Below the pieces are notes generated by a model that was not told where the DNA came from, searched no databases, and saw nothing but the letters and a program-made list of their open reading frames with translations. Positions 10,370 to 20,590 of a stretch of DNA of 64,000 nt are shown here, piece by piece. A program made the translations under genes and the position numbers. The stretch comes from Siphonodentalium dalli (taxonomy: Eukaryota > Mollusca > Scaphopoda > Gadilida > Siphonodentaliidae), in NCBI GenBank assembly GCA_032622095.1, contig CP136069.1, positions 120,952,126 to 121,016,125 on the forward strand. The letters are read 5' to 3'. The stretch's first letter is position 1. The number at the start of each line of letters is the position of its first letter.

Positions 10370-10560
10370 CATAGTCACAGCCATTATCCAGCTGTTTTCA
10401 GTATTTCGCACAGAAGTGAAACAAACGCTCTTTATTTCTACCATATCAGGAATAGACTAACACGGAACGCTCTTGTCTGTTCCATGCCGTGCACATCGCC
10501 CCTGTTTGTTTTATTTTTTAAGACTTCAAAACGTCTTTCTGTGACATATATAATTCCCAT
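10370..10560 (-). repeat. AAAGAGCGTT dispersed repeat, copy 1
   Basis: On the minus strand it reads CTATTCCTGATATGGTAGAA then ATAAAGAGCGTTTGTTTCAC and TTCTGTGCGAAAT..GAAAACAGCTGG. The same order occurs at 45352-45420 (plus) and 53061-53200 (minus), and weaker matches at 42570-42660. Confidence 0.6.
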
Positions 10561-11292
10561 AGAAAGGTAGTTAAAGTATTTATCGACCTATTTTGACACC
10601 GGGAAAAATTCAAAAGCGAATATTAATACGGGTATTTTGGAGCGCAAATCGCCATGTGGCTTTAATGTAGAGTAGTTTGAGTGTGTTTTATATCGAAGGG
10701 TATATATAGCGATGTAGTCGTTGTGCATATTCAACAAAGACCACAGCCATATAATTAAAAAAAATAATGAACAGTTTATGTGAGTTATTGATGGGTATAT
10801 ATATATAGCGCTGTGACCTGTGCACCAACGACCACACGACCACAGCGATATACTTCTCAATAGCATACACTCAAACTAAACTCAATTGTTATATTTACGA
10901 AGCCTTTTCTTATTAATTTCGATGATTTATTTTACTGAAATATATCTGCAGTTTGGATATTATATGCAGCATGCCGTACTGTAAGTTAGACCAATATTAT
11001 AACTGTGAGTTAACGATCGATTTGCCTGTGGTGGTGCACTTAAATAAACACGTGTTCAATATATATCACTTTTAGTCACACAGGTTAACAAGATATGACG
11101 CCGGCTCGTGTTACGGTATGTTTGCCTGAGATATGAAACTCATGACCCAATTAACAGTTTTGCGAGGATTTTGAGAATACATTGCTCAGTTGGCAAATGT
11201 CATATCAAACTAGGCTAAAATTGTCCTGCTATTTGATTATCCAATCAGCATTTGGGGCGATTTTGTTCAGACAAAATGTCGCATGTGTTCAT

Positions 11293-11668
11293 ACTTTCGG
11301 TTAAAGACATATTATGGACTTGCTCGGGTGCGTGAAACTAATCAGTTAGTACGCATGTGCTATGCCGTCTGTGGGAATGTAGCATTCTACTAACATCGCC
11401 GAAAATCTCAAAGAAATTGACCATACCACTACATATATATCGCCGTCTAAACTACGTTTCATTGTAAATATTTACATCTCGATTCGGGACGCAACAATCG
11501 GCTATACACTAACGCAAACGGTTTCGCCATCGAGAGTCAATGCATTGAATTAATATATAAGAATGACGATGTGTATTGTAAATTTGGGTTAATATTCATA
11601 AAAAATAACTACTTTGAGCAAGATTATTCTCCATTTCTATTTGTTCACACAATCGCAGTGTTTCACAT
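11293..11668 (-). mobile_element. MITE, second copy of the element inside the gypsy RT
   Basis: Full-length reverse-complement match of 2453-2828, with many substitutions and a few small indels. It sits in unrelated flanking DNA, which shows that the sequence interrupting the gypsy element is itself a mobile repeat. Confidence 0.8.
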
Positions 11669-12281
11669 CACTTTAATATTTGAGACTAAATTGGGCATCA
11701 GACGACAGCCTCCAATCTTAAGAGGTGCTGTCAGGTTGCAAATGTCTACAGCTGGAAGGCTTGTAGTACCAATTGGAAAATTCCCCACCCAACGGGGAAG
11801 GGGGCACAACTGAAATTTCTCTGCAGATGTAAATTGGAAATCCCATGTTGGAGACCCCTAGCCACGTCCATGCTGAGATATATGCCCTGGTGCCCATTAC
11901 GAGCTTTCCTACTTGTCACCAAATAATTTCCTATTTGTGCGAAGCACAAGCAACTTCATTAATGCGTTGATTCATCGAGCGGAACTTTTAGACAGCGAGA
12001 AACACTTTTTGTAACACTGGAAGCATGTCTAACCTCGATGCTTGAAAGTTTAATGAGAATTGCTATCTTTGCAACACTTTCTGGCGAAAGATAATTCCAC
12101 GTTCTTCCACTTCGTTACCAGTGTGGTTGCACCCACGTGCGCTTTCAGGCGATATTCTAGAAGTAACTACAAGCAGCGCATTTTCTTTTGATGAGATATG
12201 CCGGTTGGTTTAAAAGTCTTAATTTAGTTCAAAATACTGTGGTATATTAATTCAAAAGTTTATGCAGAAAAAATTTCACAT
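11669..12281. other. No recognisable feature
   Basis: The proximal part has some TTCCAATT/GGAAATTT words like the CAGGGACG family, but no alignable copy. The rest is unique. Confidence 0.4.
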
Positions 12282-12785
12282 CAGGGACGTGGGTATAGAG
12301 GGTTTCCGTTTGGGGGTGGGTGGGTGTCCATTCACCTTGATATTTCCAACTGCACCCTCTCCTTGATCCATACCAAATGTTCGCGAGATACAATTTGCAG
12401 CCCCGCCCTCCTTGGGTTACAGCCCCACCCTCCTTTGGTTACAGCCGCACCCTCCTTGCAGCCCCACCCTCCTTGTGTTACAGCCCCACCCTCCTTGCAG
12501 CCCCACCCTCCTTAGGTTGGAACTTTCCAACTGGTACCTCAAACTTTCCAACTGTAGAACATTTCCCATAAGGTTCAAAATTTCCAACTGATTGCCATTT
12601 CAGACCAGAAAACTATATTATACTGTTGGTTTAAAAACAACAAATTTCCCACTAATTACTTATTGGAAAATTGAGAACAATGTTAACCTATACAAGCATG
12701 TGGTGTAAAATTTACAACTAATTTTATGTGAGGCATAAATTTCCAACAATTGAACATTTTGACCAAAGTTGGCCGCACCAGCGTC
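12282..12785 (+). mobile_element. CAGGGACG-type element, forward copy with internal minisatellite
   Basis: Starts CAGGGACGTGGGTATAGAGG and ends near CATTTTGACCAAAGTTGG followed by an 18-base C run. Related copies lie at 225-499 (-), 34069-34512, 35755-35890, 44562-44859 (-), 45633-46045 and 48600-48797; the last preserves the inverse terminus GTCCCTG. A CAGGG terminus suggests a hAT-like or similar DNA transposon. At 12400-12515 this copy carries five to six units of CAGCCCCACCCTCCTTGG-type, a local expansion that creates spurious open frames. Confidence 0.75.
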
Positions 12786-12902
12786 CCCCCCCCCCCCCCC
12801 CGCCCAACATATCATCGAGTCCATGTTCCCCACGGTGAACTTCTACGTGTAAGTCAGTAAATAAGGTGCTTGTCCAAAACATTTTTATTTTAAATATTTT
12901 AA

Positions 12903-13256
12903 CCTATTCTATTCTAAATACATTTCCCCCATCAGTTAAACAACTATACATTTGAATGGTCTATTAATCATTTGGGGGGGGGGGGGGGGTGTTCAGGATA
13001 ACTTAGCAGAAGGCAGTATGATGAACAGATAATACAATGGCAGATGGATTCATATTCTTTGGTGGGAAATGTTCAGATAATAAGTTTAACAAAACGACAA
13101 TGAACATATTATCAGAACATTTCCTAAGAGAGCTACTCATCAACGAGTATTTAGCACAGGCCCCTGGGGAAAATTACTAAAATACCAATATAGACTATAC
13201 CAGTGGTATTTAGTAACTTTCACCGGGGGCCTGTGGTATTTAGTATATAGAAAGGA
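12903..13256 (-). mobile_element. piggyBac-like MITE (copy 1), split by a nested 81 bp element
   Basis: Flanked by TTAA at 12899-12902 and 13257-13260, the target of piggyBac transposases, with CC(T/C)-rich TIRs. In reverse orientation it aligns with the copies at 19095-19306, 25508-25737 and 33554-33788: a GATGAGTAG block, a hairpin GGAAATGTTC..GATAATA / TATTATCTGAACATTTCC (13068-13124), then CTGAACACCCCCC and AATGATTAATAGACCATTC blocks. A run of 16 G interrupts it. The nested insertion lies at 13155-13235. Confidence 0.75.
13155..13235. mobile_element. 81 bp hAT-like micro-element nested in the piggyBac-like MITE
   Basis: The inverted arms CACAGGCCCCTGGGGAAA and TTTCACCGGGGGCCTGTG extend inward through ACTAAAATACCA / TGGTATTTAGTAA with a loop of about 12 bp. 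It is flanked by a perfect 8 bp direct duplication GTATTTAG (13147-13154 and 13236-13243), the hAT signature length. Removing it restores continuity with the other piggyBac-like copies. Confidence 0.85.
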
Positions 13257-13260
13257 TTAA

Positions 13261-14769
13261 AACAGACTCCCAACATTTCCGGTTACAATGTAACACTGGT
13301 GACTCTGGTCTGTCAGTGTGTGATTTATTAATTTCCGACTACGTGCATGTATGTTTGCCTTTTATGACAGAACTGTATGCATAGCAGGCTCTCCATATAC
13401 AATGTCGAATAAGTAACTAAACCATGTCTATAATATGCATATAAATTATATCCTGAAATAAACCGGATAAAATAGACTAGACGTGTCAGTTTACTCATAT
13501 CACTTTGGCGAAATGATCTGGTTGAGTTGTCGTAAAATTCAAAATGACAATTTCAACATCGACCAAGACGTCATTGTATAGACGGGGGAAATAACATGCC
13601 GACTTCTTCACTTATTTATATTGATACGCGATATCAGCAGGACCTATGCTCAAATAAGGCAAACACAACCACAAATAGTCTGACTATATTACTACTACAG
13701 GATAAATTTTCTGGCTAATTTTGTTTTAAAGCATTCCTTTCCGAAAACCGGAAACATGAATTCAAGTTAATTAAAAATTCCCTTTTCTCTTATATTACTG
13801 GAAATGGCCAATTTAAATGATAAATACTGATTTCTCTGGTAATACTCTGGTGTTTTTGTTTGTTTTCTGTTTAAAAAAAATAAATTAGCAATTTTAGTAC
13901 TTGATAAATAAAATTTTAGCTGTTTTCAGTTAGGTATTTTAACTATGATTCAACTTATTTTAATTTGCATAAAATTGGTATGTTACCCTGTGCTATGTAT
14001 GTGTTTATTTATATATGTATTTGTTTTACAGTCCGTCAAAAGCTCTTCAGAGCTTGTGTTTGTAATATGTTTAAATACCTCCGAATTCAGAAATGGCAAA
14101 AAAAAATTCTCTGGTTAGCGCGAACCATGATGGCCATGCGCACATGCTGTTAGAGATTTCCACAAAGCGCACTTTATGAACGTGAGCTCATTCGCTATGC
14201 ATCATTCTCCTGATCATTCACGTACGATCTATGCTGTACGATATAGTCAATCAACTGAATAGATAACGTCAGTAACCACGAACAAGCAAGCGTCAAATAG
14301 GATCCACGCTCTCGCTGAATCGCGCACTCTCCCACGCAACTAAGTACTCTTTGTGATGCAAACTTATTCAAACGAGTTTCTTTGATCACAAGAAAGTAAT
14401 AAAGTTCTTGCAGAGAATATGGACCGCGCCCTGTGTATGAAAACCATGTTTTTGTGAGCTATGGCGCTTGTTTCGCGTGAGTGCTTTGTTGTGCACAAGA
14501 AATGTCGTTTATTCCGAGAATTCCGTCTCAGTCTTATCAAGATATCTCATTTTCTCCGAGTGCTTAATACTGTTCAACGCCACAACACTCGATCGGACAA
14601 TCCGATGCATCCTGGTAAACTTGGCATTAGGATGTTTTTGTTGTAAGTTATCGAGTGGCGAACACGTAATTAAAATACAGGGATCGTCGTTAGTCGTTTT
14701 TTCTACTTCTTTGGGTGGTGATGCACACAGAGAGTTCCGTGTTGTGCAGTTCGTGGCTATGGCTATAAT
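13261..14769. other. No gene recognised
   Basis: AT-rich. The 124-codon frame 14468-14842 and its companion 14461-14646 show no domain and run into the repeat below, so I do not call them genes. Confidence 0.5.
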
Positions 14770-14930
14770 ATTAATGAAATATGGTATGGAGATTCGCCGT
14801 CAAACAGAGGCACCATTACGTTCGCATTTCATCAGGAAATAATCATGGTGTTCTGGCTTTCCGCGCATATATCTATGCAATGGTTCATCAGATCTTAATG
14901 AAGTTTGATATGGATGTTCGCCATCATAGT
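14770..14930 (+). repeat. Two diverged copies of a ~123 bp tandem unit
   Basis: TTAATGAAATATGGTATGGA-GATTCGCC and TTAATGAAGTTTGATATGGA-TGTTCGCC lie about 123 bp apart, with a further weak match between. This is a remnant of an old satellite-like repeat. Confidence 0.5.
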
Positions 14931-15158
14931 ATTTTCAAAAAAGTGCCTAATTTAACATGACATATGAATTTTCCAACAAAGATTTATCTTTATTTATATC
15001 TAATTTTTCACAATGTTTCAGAAACTTTCAGTTAGATTAAGACGGAATCACAGATTAAACAGTATTAAACTGAAATACAATGACCACTATGCCCAAGTAT
15101 TTGATGATACAAACGCCGTTATAGAGATTCACGTCTGAGCAAGTCCCTCTGTCAAAGC

Positions 15159-15592
15159 CAGGGGTGTAGCAAACAAATTTTATTGGGGGGGGTATAACGA
15201 TTCATCGCGGGGGAGTGCACGAGAGGGGGTCGCCCCCTCTGGTTGGGGGGGTCGGGTGGTCCTCCCCCGGGAAACTTTTCTGACATTGGAAGCTTAAAGT
15301 GGCTCTCTGGTGGCTTCTGACCCATCTGACATTGTTTTCCCACCCACTACATTATCATAGATTAGATCAACCACCCCATCCCGCCACCCATGTTATCTTA
15401 TGCGCCGCAAGCGCTCGTATATAGGTAGTACCCATGCACCCACCATCCCATCCTGCCACCCATAGTACCGTATGCGCCGCGATCGTCGGCGATACTTCAT
15501 TAGTTTGCCAAATATTTTTACTAACCTTTGGAAAATATTGGGGGGGGGGGGTAAATACCCCCATGCCCCCCCCCCCGGTTCCTACGCCCCTG
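15159..15592. mobile_element. hAT-type MITE with 8 bp duplication
   Basis: The termini CAGGGGTGTAGCAAACAAAT and GGTTCCTACGCCCCTG are inverted repeats (CAGGGGYGTAG). An 8 bp flanking duplication GTCAAAGC (15151-15158) / GTTAAAGC (15593-15600), one mismatch, fits hAT insertion. The interior has G- and C-runs and two imperfect ACCCATCCCGCCACCCAT-type direct repeats about 80 bp apart. Non-coding; the 63- and 78-codon minus frames inside it are not genes. Confidence 0.88.
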
Positions 15593-15600
15593 GTTAAAGC

Positions 15601-16129
15601 CATAACAATTTAATGAGGTTCCTCATATAATTTAATTCAATATAATGTCATTACCACGTGGTTTACCATGAACTGTCCCACATACCCCAAGGGGAGTCCA
15701 TACTTCCATCAGTGACTCTAAGCTAACGAAAAGGCAAGATGTCCCGAAACCTGTATAGCTGTATGTATTAACATGTATAATTGTCTAATAACTATTCAAC
15801 AATGAGTGGATAAACTTCTTAATTTTCAAACTATTCAACAGTCACATACCTCAGAGGTGAATTTCTTCTTTTTTAAAATATATATACATATATTTAAATA
15901 AGATTTATATTAGGCACGGACTAGTGTGAGTGCTCAATGCGTGAACTAAGTTTCATTTCCGATCGAAATGGCCATGCATCGATCAGAATGTCACACAAAG
16001 ATGTCCATCAACTCAAATCAAATTTGACAATCGTCGAGAGTTGGGAAGCGTCTAAATATGGGTTCGATTATAATTGACATAAAACGAATCAACCATTATA
16101 TTGGAACAGCATAACATACTTCCTCCAAA
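15601..16129. other. No recognisable feature
   Basis: AT-rich unique sequence. Confidence 0.5.
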
Positions 16130-16490
16130 ATTGTCTCTGTGCATGGTCATACGATTACTGGCGTATGTCTAATGGCATGGTTCAAAGAAAGCAAAGTGGC
16201 CCTATTCGAGGCAGTGCATGGGAGGGGCAAAACAGTGCTTGCACCAAATCGTGTCGCTGATTTGCACCAAACTTATATAATCATCATCTATACATGGAAT
16301 ATAATGGTGTGGCGCCCTAGGAGCCAGGGATTGCATGGAGGGCACCAACATGCCGGGATGAAACATTAGCACCAATTATTACCAACTTAGATATACATGC
16401 ATGCATCACCATGAGTATAATGGTGTGGTTCAAAGTTGGCAGAGCCATACATATGTCATAATTTGCTCTAACTGTCAGCATTCATTCACG
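16130..16490 (+). repeat. Degenerate tandem repeat (ATAATGGTGTGGCG-type)
   Basis: Recurring blocks CTAATGGCATGG, ATAATGGTGTGGCG, ATAATGGTGTGGTTCAAAG and TTGCACCAAACTTATAT show a very diverged tandem array with spacing of roughly 60-130 bp. The 76-codon frame at 16139-16369 lies in it and is not a gene. Confidence 0.45.
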
Positions 16491-17681
16491 AGCAATCTAT
16501 ATATTTGAGCAATGAGCTCCCCCAATAACTCGTCGTTGATATTTAAAAAAAAAAAAAAAAAAAAACCAGATATCATACAGATTCGTTTTAATAATATATT
16601 GGCGTTCAAAGTTCACAACTTCGAAAAATTGTGACCGGAGTAAGTAACTCGAACACTTATATCATCTATATATATATTGAGTTATTTATATAAGTTAAGA
16701 TAACGGCGCGAACTCACTTCGACGTGAGACATCTTGCTGCCATTTTCGAGCAATTTATGACGTAAGTTATCGGTCCTGAGTGACGGTGGGGACGGGGTGC
16801 TATAGTGACACCAAATTATGTCAAACAGAGTTGGTTACGATCTAATTTATATTAGGCGTTTACATGATGCGAGGTATATACTTGTGAGGTTTGTGTATGC
16901 TTTTAAAAGGCAAACTGTGTGTCAAATTAGTGAATCAACACATCTTGAGTACTCAGGCATTATACAATCTGGAAGAATGCGACAATCTTCTCCTATTGCC
17001 GAGATTATACAATTTACTCGGGAAGTAAATACATTGCGCATGACCCTATAACACTTACACAGATATACCTGTAGCCCTTGACTCACTTGTCCGACCAGCC
17101 GACCATGAATGATTCGTAAAACTCAGAATGAAAGGTCTGCCTGAGGCCGGATCATAACACTCGTTTCCTGCATACACAGTGAATTGTCATAGTTATCGTT
17201 TATTGAAAGTATTATATCTTCTGGAAGCCACAGTCTTGCGACATCGCCCGCCTAACATCATATCGTGCGATAATCAGCACACATATACAATCCATGTAAT
17301 GTCATTCTATCTTTACTACTCTTACCTTTCTCCTTTGGGGCCATGTGGCCCAGGTAGGGTAACCTGACTCAAGTAGATGGTCAAATGTCTCAGTTGCTTC
17401 GGGGGTTCGGTGCATGTTGCCTACATGTATATATATGTACAATATATTGATTTGTCGCCCTGTGCGATCTCACCCGTAAAACTCACAAAGTCATGATATG
17501 GCATGACGGTGGAAACTACGACACACCCCAGTAAACCAAACCAACCTTTCTTGTTTGTATACGTCAGATATGGGACACCCCACATCTGCCTCAAATGAGG
17601 TGGCCCTTATCGGTGTATTACCAAGTTCACGAGTCTTACCTGTTATGCATTGGTTTGTTCCTCTTTTTTGTTGGTACTCAC
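16491..17681. other. No recognisable feature; A20 run
   Basis: Contains a run of about 20 A at 16546-16565 and TA-rich stretches. Part of the long presumed intron of the minus-strand gene. Confidence 0.5.
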
Positions 17682-17768
17682 CAATTTGTTCACAACGAGC
17701 TGCTGTGGCAAAGAGAAACAGAATAACGAGATGAGAACCGATAAGTCTTCCCTGCATCATAGCGGGAC
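17682..17768 (-). CDS. First coding exon: signal peptide of a secreted or membrane protein
   Basis: On the minus strand a strong acceptor (TCTGTTATATATATTTCAG) is followed by 8 nt of presumed 5' UTR, then ATG ATG at 17760, and 26 codons to a consensus donor ATTG/GTGAGT at 17682/17681. The peptide has a short basic N-region (MMQGRLIGSH), a hydrophobic core (LVILFLFATAA) and a likely cleavage near RC/EQ: a textbook signal sequence. The exon ends in phase 1, matching the phase 1 start of the LDLRa exon at 6950-7135 on the same strand. Joining them gives an uninterrupted frame from signal peptide to LDLRa, so I infer one gene with a ~10.5 kb intron. The upstream acceptor implies a non-coding exon further upstream, not located. 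The longer open frame 17491-17817 reads through both splice sites. Confidence 0.7.
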
Positions 17769-17819
17769 CTGAAATATATATAACAGAGACAACCTGTGAA
17801 ATGGTTTCAACGACCATAA

Positions 17820-18110
17820 TGAGTGAATGAGTGGTTCACTGTGGTTGTATAGTCAAGAGTTGGTCAGTGTGATAGTGATCGAGTCTCGATCAGATTTCTG
17901 AGTGAATGTGTATGCGCATGGGCGGTTTTTAATTAGAATCGCGTAAACAATAGTGTGTTAGTGGTTAGTCAATGCATGACATGAGTGAATGCATTAATGC
18001 GTTGGTATGCGAGTGAGTGAACGCATGAGCATGAAAGAGGTTGTGTTTCACTCACTTTCTATTAGAATGAATTTGAGAGGCGTGAGCTATAGTGGGAGAT
18101 TTGGTGCATG
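17820..18110. repeat. Degenerate GAGTGAATG short repeats
   Basis: GAGTGAATG and variants (GAGTGAACGCATG, GAGTGAATGCATTAATGCG) recur about eight times; a decayed simple repeat. Confidence 0.5.
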
Positions 18111-18113
18111 TAA

Positions 18114-18328
18114 GTGAGTATGTGTGAATATGCCTTCGTTTATTGTGGAACTAGGAATATTCCCCATCACTATATGAAAATCAAATTAAGACATTTAACG
18201 TATTGGGAAAGATTGTTACGAATGAACTGCAATATGCTTCCTTTTATATTTTATCAAATATTAATCACTTATGACAACCATCTAACATCAACAGCCCATG
18301 CATGGATTGCAACTGTACATAAAATGTC
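18114..18328 (+). pseudogene. LINE C-terminal remnant, cut by a MITE
   Basis: One frame gives ELGIFPI and the next (one-base shift) KIKLRHLTYWERLLRMNCNM, FIFYQILITYDNHLTSTAHA and WIATVHKM. This is the G-x-x-P ... R-x-x-x-Y-W-x-x-L ... Y ... W-x-x-x-V-K tail found after the RT domain in many invertebrate non-LTR elements. It ends exactly where the TTTAAAGGTACT MITE begins at 18329, and no continuation was found after the MITE. Dead: frameshifted and truncated at both ends. Confidence 0.65.
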
Positions 18329-18768
18329 ATTTAAAGGTACTAAATCCGACCAGACGGTCCCCATGCCATCAAAGTACAACAACAACAACAACATTCTTCA
18401 AAATACGCTTTAGTTATCAGAATCTATTTATTGCAACAAAATAATGCTAACCACTGGTCAACTATGTTATCAAATTTCCCAAAAATTGTTATTTATCAAC
18501 ATTTTGTTCAACAAAATTTGACCGTATTATCACGAAAGTATCACGAAATTTGACAGTATTATTACCACTTGACTTTAGAGTCATCCATCTTCATCCGCAA
18601 TTTTGTCCGAGATCCTCAGTTTGATCGCGTGTTTCTGGGCCACATTTTATTACACATCTCTATAAATAACAAACTTCAAAAATCGATATCTGATCACTCA
18701 GATGGGTGGGTTACCCCCGAAGCCAAAGAAATAGTACTCTAGGAGCGTCTGATCGAGTACCTTTAAAT
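18329..18768. mobile_element. MITE with TTTAAAGGTACT inverted ends
   Basis: Left end ATTTAAAGGTACTAAATC..GACCAGACG, right end CGTCTGATC..GAGTACCTTTAAAT: inverted repeats of ~30 bp with gaps. The TTTAAA at each tip is itself palindromic, so a TTAA or longer duplication cannot be separated from the TIR. A truncated relative (TTAAAGGTACTCAATC..GATCAGACGG) lies at 35724-35754. Non-coding. Confidence 0.7.
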
Positions 18769-19094
18769 GAACTCACAGTCAATATATATATGATCGCCGT
18801 CAAATGCCCTTGATTTGACAATCCTATACCGCGGCAATGATCAACGCCCGGTATAAACCACCCTGACTATATATAAACCCAGTTGGGATATACGAGCCCG
18901 GATCTCAGATTATAGTCCGTGTGGTTTACAGCGAGCGAGACTGACCACCCAGGGTATTCATATGGTCGCTGCTCACGATAAGAGACGCACAATTAATAAC
19001 CTTATCTGTTCGATGCGATTTTTATATAATAGGGAGGTTTCGCAAGTGCGAATAGGGTAACGGCTACGTTTAGTTATTCGTATCCGTAAAATTC
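18769..19094. other. No recognisable feature
   Basis: Unique sequence with no domain or repeat match within the window. Confidence 0.4.
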
Positions 19095-19306
19095 ACATAG
19101 GGCTAAACAAAAATGAGTAGTTCCCTAGCCTACCCTATATAGGAAAATGTTCAGATAATATTATGGGAACATTTCCCACCAATGAGTATAAATCATTCGA
19201 CAAGTGTATTAACTGTCGTTTGTTTATATTTCCGGAACACCACTCCAGATGAATAATAAACCAATCCAATGTCTATACCTTTATATTATATTGGGGGAAG
19301 AAAGGG
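19095..19306 (+). mobile_element. piggyBac-like MITE (copy 2)
   Basis: Contains ATGAGTAGTT, a hairpin AATGTTCAGATAATATTATGGGAACATT, then CCCACCAATGAGTATAAATC, TTTATATTTCCGGAACACC and a right end AAGAAAGGG followed by TTAA (19307-19310). The left TTAA is eroded. Aligns with 33554-33788, 25508-25737 and, inverted, 12903-13256. Confidence 0.7.
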
Positions 19307-19383
19307 TTAAGACACACAATCATAAAGGCCCGAAATGAATATTGACTGAATGTGATTACCATAAAGTAATTCGTACTCAGTAA

Positions 19384-19873
19384 CACCCCTGGTCAAGTGG
19401 TCCTGCTAATGTGCTATGATGCGGTTGGGTCCTGCTGAATTGCTATGATGCTGTTATGACAAACTGATATTGTTAACAAAAAGTACCGTTATATTTTTTG
19501 TATTTGTCTCTTTCGATGTGTTCCTATAATCTGAACATATCCAGAAAAAGCCATTATGCGTATCAAAACATTCAAAAACATATTTATTGCGAACTATATT
19601 TAATACTGGTTGTATTAGTTGTTGAAAATCGACTATAATCAAGATGGTTATTCATGTCGTTTTAGAAACACCAGCGAAGGCATTATTATATTTTTCAAAA
19701 TATATATATGTTCTTGAATGTTTCATATACACACTTGATTTTTCTCAAATCGCTGGGATTAGTCAAACACCGCGAACATGACAACTTTAGAAAATAACGG
19801 TACTTTTTCGTAACGGCATCAGTTTGCACTACCCGCATCATAGCAATTCAGCAGGACCACCTGGCCAGGGGTG
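19384..19873. mobile_element. MITE with CACCCCTGGTCAAGTGGTCC ends (copy 1)
   Basis: Inverted ends CACCCCTGGTCAAGTGGTCC and GGACCACCTGGCCAGGGGTG, with further internal inverted blocks (AAAAAGTACCGTTAT / ATAACGGTACTTTTT). Flanks AGTA-A and AGTA-T suggest a 4 bp duplication. The second copy at 40239-40747 matches along its length. Non-coding. Confidence 0.85.
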
Positions 19874-20054
19874 AGTATGGATATGTAACACATGCCGTGA
19901 CATTTTATCTCGGTACTCTGTATACGGACGTACTTATATATAGAACACAGACGACGTAAACGGGGCTACACATCTTAACTTCCATTTAGTTTAATACCAA
20001 AAGTTCAAAACCTCAGCGCAGAGGTTAAGACACGATTTGTCTGCAACGTGATAC

Positions 20055-20195
20055 CTTTTCGGCGTAGCAAATTAAATCGATAGTTAATGGGTTCTACACG
20101 TTTGTAATTAAACACACCCATTGGTAATGGTTTATGCATATTGTTTCCAATGAATTTCCACCCTTTCTCGTGTGACTGTGTATAAAACACGCTTC
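20055..20195 (-). CDS. Candidate internal exon, unknown protein
   Basis: A 141 bp minus-strand segment (47 codons) between a very strong acceptor (TTTTTGTCTCCAATTTTCAG ending at 20196) and a possible donor AAAAG/GTATCA at 20055/20054. It starts and ends in phase 1 without a stop. The product begins SVFYTQSHEKGWKFIGNNMH and ends near INYRFNLLRRK; the composition is protein-like, with GWKFIGNN and PLPMGVFNYKRVE stretches. I do not recognise the family. It lies upstream, in the minus-strand direction, of the signal-peptide exon, so it would belong to a different gene. The weak donor and lack of a named domain keep this tentative. Confidence 0.35.
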
Positions 20196-20379
20196 CTGAA
20201 AATTGGAGACAAAAATCAGTACGATATATCTTGCATTTCATTAAGCATTTCGTCGCGGTTTGTTCCAGAAACTTCATTTAAGGATACAAACACTCACTCA
20301 ATTAGTTGTTGTATCATAAATATATCACTTATCAAGCCTCGGACGACTACATTGTATCATCAATTGGCCGATTAAATTA

Positions 20380-20590
20380 AGGATTATTGTGTGCGGTTTG
20401 CTTAATCTTGAGGAATGTGCAAAGCGAATATTTCAATGCAAATGATTGTCCATACATTGCGTGGATCTTTCGGCACTTGTGGTTTGCAGTTCGGCACATA
20501 GACGTTTCGGCACCCGATTTTTCGGCAACTTCGGACGTTTCAGCACCTGCATTGCAATTTTGGGACCAACGAAAATATCAGTCATGACTA
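20380..20590 (+). repeat. Short TTTCGGCAC-type degenerate repeat
   Basis: TTCGGCACTTG, TTCGGCACATAG, TTCGGCACCCG, TTCGGCAACTTCGG and TTTCAGCACCTG recur every ~10-25 bp; a small decayed minisatellite. Confidence 0.55.

Larger units (their letters stand above)
8478..11292. other. No gene recognised; small palindromes only
   Basis: Mostly unique AT-rich sequence. Contains a hairpin GTGGTACAAT (9617-9626) with ATTGTACCAC (9640-9649), a 30 bp near-perfect palindrome at 10202-10231, a copy of the AAAGAGCGTT repeat (listed separately), and a direct pair of GGGTATATATA..AGCG at 10698 and 10793. Open frames of 60-92 codons have no recognisable domain. Confidence 0.5.

Noticed and set aside
12783-12986. 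Long C and G runs (18 C at 12784, 16 G at 12976) as possible sequence gaps
   Set aside because: They sit at homologous C-rich positions of mobile elements and are plausible homopolymer expansions, though their exact length may be unreliable.
14468-14842. 124-codon plus-strand frame
   Set aside because: No signal peptide, domain or splice sites; it overlaps another frame and runs into a tandem repeat.
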